In this document: positions 22,142 to 27,847 of the stretch, piece by piece | Layout: every line of letters begins with the position of its first letter | Position numbering within the stretch: position 1 is the first letter of the stretch | Source of the DNA: an uncultured Hyphomicrobiales bacterium | Lineage (GTDB): Bacteria > Pseudomonadota > Alphaproteobacteria > Rhizobiales > Beijerinckiaceae | Assembly (NCBI GenBank): GCA_903918155.1 | Contig: CAIXDD010000534.1 | Location: forward strand, 1 to 27,847 | Direction of reading: 5' to 3' | Length of the DNA: 27,847 nt | Translations under genes and position numbers: made by a program | The notes under the pieces: generated by a model | Databases searched by the model: none | What the model saw: the letters and a program-made list of their open reading frames with translations, nothing else | Told to the model about the DNA's origin: nothing

Positions 22142-22996
22142 GTGAACGAAACGCCAAACCCGACTCCTCCCCATGAAATAACCGCCCATGAAATAACCGC
22201 CCATGAAACAAGCGCGCAAGAAATCGCGCCCCCTTCCTTTCTGGAGGTCGGCGACCCGGCCCGCCGCATCGCCTATCGGCGGACGCCGGCCGCGGCGGGA
22301 GGCGCGCGACCGGGCGGGCTCTGGCTGGGCGGCTTTCGCTCCGACATGCTGTCGACCAAGGCCGCCCGTCTCGAAGCCCATGCGGCGGCGCAGGGCCGGG
22401 CCTTCCTGCGGTTCGATTATTCCGGCCATGGCGAATCCGGCGGCCGCTTCGAGGACGGGACCATCGGCCTGTGGCTGGAGGAGAGCCTCGCCGTGTTTCG
22501 CGCGCTCACGGAAGGGCCGCAGGTCCTTGTGGGCTCCTCCATGGGCGGATGGCTCGCGCTGCTCCTCGCCCGCGCGCTCGCCCGGGCCGGCGAGGCCCAT
22601 CGGCTCGCGGGCCTTGCGCTCATCGCTCCGGCGGTCGATTTCACGCAAGCCCTCATGTGGCCGAAACTGCCGCCCTCCGCCCGGCGGGACCTTGAGGAGA
22701 AAGGCGTCTGGCTGCGTCCCTCGGCCTATTCGCCGGAGCCCTATCCCATCACGCGGCGCCTGATCGAAGACGGGCGCAACCATCTTCTGCTCGACGCCCC
22801 GATCCGCGCGCATGCGCCCGTTCACATCTTGCAGGGCATGCAGGATCCCGACGTGCCCTATCAGCACGCGCTGCTTCTCGTGGAGCATCTGGCGGAGGAT
22901 CCCGTCGCGATCACGCTGGTGAAGGACGGCGACCATCGTCTGTCGCGGGAAGAAGACATCGCGCGCCTGATCGACGCGTTCGACGCCCTTGCGTGA
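22142..22996 (+). CDS. ABHD10-like alpha/beta hydrolase
   Basis: This 284-residue serine hydrolase closely follows mitochondrial ABHD10: GGFRSDM then TKA near 63-73, LRFDYSGHGESGG (89-101), nucleophile elbow GSSMGGW with S133, then D235 (QDPDVPY) and H265 (GDHRLS) to complete the triad. ABHD10 acts as an acyl-protein thioesterase and glucuronide esterase; the bacterial role is unknown. The GTG at 22142 has AGGAAGG five bases upstream. Residues 11-30 are a 5-residue repeat (HEITA, HEITA, HETSA, QEIAP) that is probably disordered and absent from typical homologues. Its stop is three bases from the convergent efflux gene. Confidence 0.88.
   Translation: MNETPNPTPPHEITAHEITAHETSAQEIAPPSFLEVGDPARRIAYRRTPAAAGGARPGGLWLGGFRSDMLSTKAARLEAHAAAQGRAFLRFDYSGHGESGGRFEDGTIGLWLEESLAVFRALTEGPQVLVGSSMGGWLALLLARALARAGEAHRLAGLALIAPAVDFTQALMWPKLPPSARRDLEEKGVWLRPSAYSPEPYPITRRLIEDGRNHLLLDAPIRAHAPVHILQGMQDPDVPYQHALLLVEHLAEDPVAITLVKDGDHRLSREEDIARLIDAFDALA
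22172..22231 (+). repeat. In-frame 15-bp tandem repeat, four units
   Basis: CATGAAATAACCGCC occurs exactly twice (22172-22201), followed by two decayed copies to 22231. It encodes HEITA, HEITA, HETSA and QEIAP at the N-terminus of the hydrolase. The unit is AT-richer than its surroundings. Copy number could vary between strains without changing the frame. Confidence 0.8.
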
Positions 22997-22999
22997 GGA

Positions 23000-24199
23000 T
23001 CAGGCCTGCCGCGCGCGTCGTCGCAGGCCCGCGCTCGCCGTGAAGACGATATAGGAGCCGCCGCCCATCAGCAGCGTCGTGAGGACGAGCGGCAGCGCGT
23101 CGTCCTTGATCAGCGCGACGACCAGCAGGCTGAAGCCCGCGGAAAAGGTCATTTGCGCGCTGCCCTGCAGCGAGGAGGCGGCGCCCGCGCGCTCGGGAAA
23201 GGGCGACAGGGCGCCCGCGATGGATTGCGGCAGCGTCAATCCGATGCCCAGAAAATACAGAAGCTCGGGTCCAAACAGCGCAAGCGGATCGTTGGGAAAT
23301 ACGAAATGGCCGATGGTTTGCGATACGCCGCCGCAAGCCAGGCACGCCACGCCAAGCGAGATCACCCCGTCCACGCCGCGCCGCCCCACAAGGCGCGAGC
23401 CCAGCGCCGCGCCGCTCACGAAAGCCACGGAACAGGCGGAGAAGCCAAGGCCGAATTGGACGGGCGTCAGTTTCATCACGTTCTGCAAGACGAAGGGCGA
23501 AGCCGCGACGAAAGTGAACAGGCCGGTGTGCCCGAGCGCCTGCAGGCAGGCGTAAACGCGCCAGACCGGATGGCGCGCCACCACGCCGAAGCTTTCCGCC
23601 ACGGCGCGCAGCGAGATCGGCGCCTTTTGTTTCTCGCGCAGGGTTTCGGGCAGGAACATGAGCGCGCAAAGCGCGATCACGCCGACGGCGCAGAACATGG
23701 CGACGAAGCCCGCGCGCCATCCGAACCAGACGACCAGAAAGCCGCCGAGCATGGGGGAGGCGATGGGCGCGATCCCCATGATCGTGCTCATCAGCGACAA
23801 TTCGCGTCCCGCGCGCGCGCCTTCATACATGTCGCGCACGATGGCGCGGGAGATGATGATGGGGCCGGCGCCGCCGAGCCCCTGCAGGAAACGCGCGACG
23901 GTCAGCGCTTCGATGGACATGGTCGCCCCGCTCGCGAACGTGCCGAGCAGATAGGCGAAGAAACCGGCGAGCAGCAGCGGCTTGCGGCCATATTTGTCCG
24001 AGAGCGGACCATAGGCCAATTGGCCGAAGGCGAAGCCCATCAGATAGGAGGAGAGCGTCCATTGCACGCGCGCGGCGGTGGTCGCCAGATCTGCGGCGAG
24101 CTGCGGCAGGGCGGGGACATAGAGATCCGTCGAGATCGGCCCCATGGCGGTCATGAACGCGAGAAGAACGGTCATCCCGCGCGTGTGGGGCTTCAGCAT
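23000..24199 (-). CDS. Bcr/CflA-family MFS multidrug efflux transporter
   Basis: This 399-residue membrane protein has about 12 hydrophobic segments. The Bcr/CflA N-terminal sequence MGPISTDLYVPALPQLAADL is in the first segment and MFS motif A, GPLSDKYGRKP, follows the second. Such proteins export drugs or metabolites across the inner membrane using the proton gradient. The ATG at 24199 gives a normal start 25 residues before motif P-x-STD; a longer frame upstream is not supported by homology and the ribosome-binding site is weak (GGAT). It converges with the ABHD10-like gene at three bases. Export of a toxic aromatic is possible, but nothing shows it. Confidence 0.9.
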   Translation of the reverse strand: MLKPHTRGMTVLLAFMTAMGPISTDLYVPALPQLAADLATTAARVQWTLSSYLMGFAFGQLAYGPLSDKYGRKPLLLAGFFAYLLGTFASGATMSIEALTVARFLQGLGGAGPIIISRAIVRDMYEGARAGRELSLMSTIMGIAPIASPMLGGFLVVWFGWRAGFVAMFCAVGVIALCALMFLPETLREKQKAPISLRAVAESFGVVARHPVWRVYACLQALGHTGLFTFVAASPFVLQNVMKLTPVQFGLGFSACSVAFVSGAALGSRLVGRRGVDGVISLGVACLACGGVSQTIGHFVFPNDPLALFGPELLYFLGIGLTLPQSIAGALSPFPERAGAASSLQGSAQMTFSAGFSLLVVALIKDDALPLVLTTLLMGGGSYIVFTASAGLRRRARQA

Positions 24200-24332
24200 T
24201 GCGCATCCGATCCGAAAGGAGAGTTTTTCGTAGAGCGCGCGCAAGCCGAAGTCGAGGCGCGCGCGCGTGCGCTTTCGACGCGGATCAAAAATGCGCGATG
24301 AAAAGTCCGGCGAAGGGCTCCCGCCATTGTCC

Positions 24333-24362
24333 TTGCGCGGCGCGGCCCACTTCGGGTATAAA
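24333..24362 (+). promoter_or_regulatory. Probable promoter of the rimP-nusA-infB operon
   Basis: TTGCGC (24333-24338) and TATAAA (24357-24362) are separated by 18 bases. Transcription would begin near 24369. The rest of the divergent gap back to the transporter start (24200-24332) shows no gene and no clear signal. Confidence 0.6.
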
Positions 24363-24368
24363 AGAAAA

Positions 24369-24490
24369 ATCATTTCCTCATATGGTTCATCCTGGGATGG
24401 ACGTTATGGAGAGTGGGCCCCGGCCGGGACCCGCTCTTTTTTGTTTCCTGAGCGCCTTTCGCGGCGCTTTGGGCCCGACGGAGCCGGAGC
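24369..24490 (+). promoter_or_regulatory. Structured rimP leader with possible attenuation
   Basis: The leader contains an upstream hairpin, CATCC (24388-24392) with GGATG (24395-24399), and then a terminator-like hairpin (24411-24442) 48 bases before the rimP start codon. A conserved RNA called the rimP-leader has been described in bacteria. I cannot confirm a match from memory, but position and shape are suggestive. Confidence 0.55.
24411..24442 (+). terminator. Terminator-like hairpin inside the rimP leader
   Basis: GAGTGGG (24411-24417) pairs with CCCGCTC (24430-24436) with one G-T pair. The inner part CCCCGGCCGGGA can also pair, and six Ts follow directly (24437-24442). Placed between promoter and rimP, it would stop transcription unless read through or remodelled. 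Confidence 0.8.
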
Positions 24491-25213
24491 TTGGACGAAG
24501 AGCAGACAGACCTTGCCGGAGCCGCGATCGTCGAGGACCTCGATGAGCCGCGCCTCATGACGGAGACCGGCCCCGCCGCCCGCGTGGCGCGGGTGGCCTC
24601 GCCCGTCCTCAAGGATCTGGGCTATCGTCTCGTGCGCGTGAAAGTCTCGTCGAATCAAGGGCCTGTCGTTCAGATTATGGCCGAGCGGCCCGATGGGACC
24701 ATGTCCGTCGACGATTGCGAGAAGGCGAGCGTCGCCGTCTCCCCCTTCCTCGACGTGGAAGATCCGATGCCCCATCAGCCCTATCGGCTGGAGATGTCGT
24801 CGCCGGGGATCGACCGGCCGCTCGTGCGGGAGAGCGATTTCCTGCGGGCCGTCGGTCACGAGGCGCGCATCGAGACGCTGGGCCTTCACTATAACCGGAA
24901 GCGGTTCCGCGGCTGGGTCGAGGGGATCGAAGGCGCTCCCGGGGCCCGCATGCTGAAACTTCGCCGCATGGACGCCGGCGCCGACGAGGAGGCCGACGCG
25001 CGTCTGCCGCTCGACGATCTGGCGGAGGCGCGGCTGGTCCTGACCGAGGCCCTCATCCGCGAAAGCCTGCGCGCAGGCAAGGCGGCGATGGAGGCTCCCG
25101 AGCCGGACGGCGCGGAGGGCGAGCCCGCCGAGAGCCCGCGCCGGGGCCCCGGCCGCTTCGCCGCCCGCCGCAAGCCGAAACCCGTTCAACCGGGCGCCCG
25201 TCGCCCGAAATGA
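24491..25213 (+). CDS. rimP: Ribosome maturation factor RimP
   Basis: This 240-residue protein has the RimP N-domain (SPVLKDLGYRLVRVKV, IMAERPDGTMSVDDCEKAS) and the conserved SSPGIDRPLVRESDF near 98-112, followed by the SH3-like C-domain. A basic and proline-rich tail makes it longer than the about 150 residues of Escherichia coli. RimP assists 30S assembly. The start is TTG at 24491 with GGAG seven bases before it; the first in-frame ATG (24558) has no ribosome-binding site. Transcribed with nusA, 27 bp downstream. Confidence 0.94.
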   Translation: MDEEQTDLAGAAIVEDLDEPRLMTETGPAARVARVASPVLKDLGYRLVRVKVSSNQGPVVQIMAERPDGTMSVDDCEKASVAVSPFLDVEDPMPHQPYRLEMSSPGIDRPLVRESDFLRAVGHEARIETLGLHYNRKRFRGWVEGIEGAPGARMLKLRRMDAGADEEADARLPLDDLAEARLVLTEALIRESLRAGKAAMEAPEPDGAEGEPAESPRRGPGRFAARRKPKPVQPGARRPK

Positions 25214-25240
25214 TCAGACCGTCCGAAGGAGGACAGACCC

Positions 25241-26827
25241 ATGGCCGTCAGCGCCAATCGCCTTGAACTTTTGCAGATCGCCGAAGCGACGGCGCGCGAG
25301 AAGTCCATTCCGCGCGAAGTCGTGCTGAGCGCGATCGAAGACGCGCTCCAGCGCGCCGCGCGCTCGCGCTACGGTCAGGAGACCGAAGTGCGCGCCGAGA
25401 TCAATCCGAAGACCGGCGAGATCCGCTTCTCCCGCCTGCTGCAGGTGGTCGATCTGGTCGAGAACGACGCCACGCAGATCAATCTCGCGGACGCGCACAA
25501 GAAGAACCCCGCCGCGCAGGTGGGCGACTGGATCGCCGAAACCCTGCCGCCGGTGGATTTCGCGCGCATCGCCGCGCAGGCCGCCAAGCAGGTGATCGTC
25601 CAGAAGGTGCGCGACGCCGAGCGCGACCGGCAGTATCAGGAATACAAGGACCGCATCGGCGAGATCGTCAACGGCGTGGTCAAGCGCGCCGAATACGGCA
25701 ATGTGATCGTCGATCTCGGCCGCGGCGAAGCCATCATCCGCCGCGACGAATTGATCCCGCGCGAAATGTTCCGTCCCGGCGACCGCGTGCGCGCCTATGT
25801 CTACGACGTGCGGCGCGAACCGCGCGGCCCGCAGATCTTCATGTCGCGCACGCATCCGCAATTCATGGCGAAATTGTTCGCGCAGGAAGTGCCGGAAATC
25901 TACGACGGCATCATCGAAGTGAAATCGGTCGCGCGCGATCCGGGTTCGCGCGCCAAGATCGCGGTGATCTCCCGCGATTCCTCGATCGATCCCGTCGGCG
26001 CCTGCGTGGGCATGCGCGGTTCGCGCGTGCAGGCGGTCGTCAATGAATTGCAGGGCGAGAAGATCGACATCATCCCCTGGTCCGTGGACGCGGCGACCTT
26101 CATCGTCAACGCTCTCCAGCCGGCCGAAGTCGTGAAGGTCGTGCTTGACGAGGATTCCTCGCGTATTGAAGTCGTCGTGCCCGATGACCAATTGTCATTG
26201 GCGATCGGTCGTCGCGGCCAGAACGTGCGGCTCGCCTCGCAGCTTACCGGCTGGGACATCGACATCCTGACCGAGGCCGAGGAATCCGAGCGTCGCCAGA
26301 AGGAATTCGCAGAGCGCACCCAGGCCTTCATGGAGGCGCTGGACGTCGACGAGGTCGTGGGACAATTGCTCGCCGCCGAAGGATTCCGCTCCGTCGAGGA
26401 GCTGGCCTTCGTGGAGCTGGCCGAACTCGCCTCGATCGAGGGATTCGACGAGGAGACCGCCGAAGAAATCCAGAACCGCGCGCGCGAACATCTTGCGCGC
26501 ATCGAGGCGGAGCTGGACGCGCGCCGCCGCGAGCTTGGCGTCGCCGACGAATTGAAGGAAATCGACGGCGTCACGTCGCCCATGCTCGTCAAGTTCGGCG
26601 AGAACGACGTGAAGACCATCGAGGATCTGGCCGGCTGCGCCACCGACGATCTCGTCGGCTGGAGCGAGCGCAAGGACGGCGAAAGCGTGAAACATGCGGG
26701 CCTCCTCGATGGAATCGAGATCAGCCGCGAAGAGGCCGAGGCGATGATCATGGCCGCGCGCGTGCGCGCCGGTTGGGTCGAAGCCGCCGCGCCGGTCGAA
26801 GAGCCGGCGGAAGCGGGCGAGGCCTGA
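25241..26827 (+). CDS. nusA: Transcription termination/antitermination factor NusA
   Basis: This 528-residue protein has an N-terminal RNA polymerase-binding domain (about 1-130), an S1 domain (IVNGVVKRAEYGNVIVDLGRGEA onward), two KH domains (CVGMRGSRVQAVVNELQGEKIDII, then LAIGRRGQNVRLASQLTGWDIDI) and helix-hairpin-helix acidic repeats at the C-terminus (about 360-500). NusA acts with RNA polymerase in pausing, termination and rRNA antitermination. GAAGGAGG precedes the ATG at 25241. ylxR follows after 12 bp. No unusual feature is seen. Confidence 0.98.
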   Translation: MAVSANRLELLQIAEATAREKSIPREVVLSAIEDALQRAARSRYGQETEVRAEINPKTGEIRFSRLLQVVDLVENDATQINLADAHKKNPAAQVGDWIAETLPPVDFARIAAQAAKQVIVQKVRDAERDRQYQEYKDRIGEIVNGVVKRAEYGNVIVDLGRGEAIIRRDELIPREMFRPGDRVRAYVYDVRREPRGPQIFMSRTHPQFMAKLFAQEVPEIYDGIIEVKSVARDPGSRAKIAVISRDSSIDPVGACVGMRGSRVQAVVNELQGEKIDIIPWSVDAATFIVNALQPAEVVKVVLDEDSSRIEVVVPDDQLSLAIGRRGQNVRLASQLTGWDIDILTEAEESERRQKEFAERTQAFMEALDVDEVVGQLLAAEGFRSVEELAFVELAELASIEGFDEETAEEIQNRAREHLARIEAELDARRRELGVADELKEIDGVTSPMLVKFGENDVKTIEDLAGCATDDLVGWSERKDGESVKHAGLLDGIEISREEAEAMIMAARVRAGWVEAAAPVEEPAEAGEA

Positions 26828-26839
26828 TCGGAGGCGCGC

Positions 26840-27565
26840 GTGGTTCGCGGCGTGGGATCGCGCAAGGCGGCGCAGGGCGACGATCCGGAAGGATCGGAGC
26901 GGACCTGCCTCGTCACCCGCGCGAAACTGGCGCCGGAGGACATGCTCCGCTTCGCGCTCGCGCCCGACGGCGCGGTCGTGCCGGATTTGCGCCGCAAGCT
27001 CCCCGGTCGGGGCGCCTGGGTGCAGGCCAGCCGCGACGCGGTGGCCGAGGCGGTGCGCCGCAAGGCGTTCGCCCGGGGGTTCAAGGCGCCCGCGCAGGCC
27101 GCCGCGGACCTGCCGGATCTGGTCGACGCCCTTCTGGTGAAGGACGCGCTCCAGAGCTTGGCAATGGCGAACAAGGCGGGATTCGTGCTCGCCGGCGCGT
27201 TCAAGGTCGAGTCGGAGATCGCCCAGCGGGCTCCGGCGGCCCTGGTCGAGGCCCTCAACGGCAGTCGCGACGGGGCCCGCAAGATCTTCGCGGCGCTGCT
27301 GCGGCGCTGGGGCGAAGAGGCCGCGGAGACGCCGCGGGTGGAATTGTTCGATTCCGACCAATTGGATTTGGCATTGGGTCGGACAAATGTGATACATGCT
27401 GCGCTTCGAAAAGGAGCCGCAAGTGACGCGTTTCTGACGCGCTGCCGCCGGCTCGCCCGCTATCGCGCGGGCGGTCTGGCCGAAGCGGCCCCCCAGGACG
27501 GCGTTTCGCACGCGGATCCCGATAACGAATTCGCGGACGAACCGCGCGAAGAACCTAATGACTAG
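26840..27565 (+). CDS. YlxR-family RNA-binding protein with L7Ae-like domain
   Basis: This 241-residue protein has the YlxR (DUF448) pattern in its first 75 residues: RTCLVTRAKLAPEDMLRF and DLRRKLPGRGAWV. An L7Ae/L30e-like domain follows (VKDALQSLAMANKAGFVLAGAFKVE near 97-121), a fusion usual in alphaproteobacteria. YlxR binds RNA and in some bacteria RNase P, but the function here is uncertain. The GTG at 26840 has GGAGG five bases upstream. The acidic C-terminal tail (PDNEFADEPREEPND) is likely disordered. It lies between nusA and infB as in related genomes. Confidence 0.93.
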   Translation: MVRGVGSRKAAQGDDPEGSERTCLVTRAKLAPEDMLRFALAPDGAVVPDLRRKLPGRGAWVQASRDAVAEAVRRKAFARGFKAPAQAAADLPDLVDALLVKDALQSLAMANKAGFVLAGAFKVESEIAQRAPAALVEALNGSRDGARKIFAALLRRWGEEAAETPRVELFDSDQLDLALGRTNVIHAALRKGAASDAFLTRCRRLARYRAGGLAEAAPQDGVSHADPDNEFADEPREEPND

Positions 27566-27630
27566 CCCGCGCGCGATCGTGGGTCCGAGCAAGCGATGAG
27601 CGGGGGCATAGCCCCGGAGAAACTGGACGG

Positions 27631-27847
27631 ATGAACGATACGAAGAATCCTGGCGAGAAGACGCTGCATGTCGCCCCGGCCAAGACGCTGACCCTTAAGC
27701 GTCCGGTCGAGCAGGGCGTCGTGAAGCAGAGCTTTTCCCATGGCCGCACCAAGGCGGTCGTGGTGGAGAAGGTCAAGCGTCGCGCCATCGGAGGCGAAAC
27801 GCCCGCCGCCGGAAGTTCCGCTGCGGCGGGGTCCGCCGCAGGGTCCG
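27631..27847 (+). CDS. infB: Translation initiation factor IF-2, N-terminal part
   Basis: Only the first 72 residues are visible before the window ends. MNDTKNPGEKTL, KTLTLKRPVEQGVVKQSFSHGRTK and VVVEKVKRR are the standard alphaproteobacterial IF-2 N-terminus, and an Ala/Gly/Ser-rich linker follows. The full protein delivers initiator tRNA to the 30S subunit. The start ATG at 27631 has a weak GGAG about 11 bases upstream. A small GGGGC/GCCCC hairpin (27602-27615) lies in the 65-bp gap after ylxR. Confidence 0.96.
   Translation, partial: MNDTKNPGEKTLHVAPAKTLTLKRPVEQGVVKQSFSHGRTKAVVVEKVKRRAIGGETPAAGSSAAAGSAAGS

Noticed and set aside
1..27847. Mobile element, prophage or genomic island boundaries
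   Set aside because: No transposase, integrase, tRNA end or flanking direct repeats are seen; the catabolic block has codon use like the housekeeping genes.

Overview
The window looks like a high-GC chromosome segment of an alphaproteobacterium, most probably order Hyphomicrobiales (Rhizobiales). The evidence is the rimP-nusA-ylxR-infB order, the alphaproteobacterial forms of NusA, IF-2 N-terminus and PheS, strong codon bias that leaves long spurious antisense frames, and a neighbouring catabolic cluster typical of soil or plant-associated members of that group. I see no rRNA, tRNA, CRISPR array, transposase or phage gene.

Region A (1-15567) is a catabolic block for plant-derived aromatics. 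On the minus strand are the start of a LigJ-type 4-oxalomesaconate hydratase (cut by the window edge), a MetE-core methyltransferase-like protein and an FAD aromatic hydroxylase. Divergent from these run a small cupin, an orphan molybdenum hydroxylase large subunit and a second MetE-core protein. A strong bidirectional terminator closes that block. A minus-strand pair follows: an FAH-family hydrolase/hydratase and a type I extradiol dioxygenase. Divergent from that pair is a plus-strand operon with a hydroxycinnamoyl-CoA hydratase-lyase (ech), an ADP-forming feruloyl-CoA-synthetase-like ligase, an acyl-CoA dehydrogenase, a Bug-type solute-binding protein and a quinone-oxidoreductase-like protein. 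The inferred logic is activation of ferulate/coumarate-type acids, side-chain cleavage to an aldehyde plus acetyl-CoA, and ring processing by hydroxylation, extradiol cleavage and the LigJ branch. The two MetE-core proteins are candidates for handling the O-methyl group, but this is only inferred.

Region B (15585-20756, minus strand) is a translation block transcribed as infC, then rpmI-rplT, then pheS-pheT. infC appears to start at the unusual codon ATT and has its own promoter and terminator.

Region C (20829-24199) holds a GT4 glycosyltransferase, an ABHD10-like alpha/beta hydrolase with a short in-frame tandem repeat, and a Bcr/CflA-family efflux transporter.

Region D (24333-27847) is the rimP-nusA-ylxR-infB operon. 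It has a recognisable promoter and a leader with a terminator-like hairpin before rimP. infB is cut by the window end.
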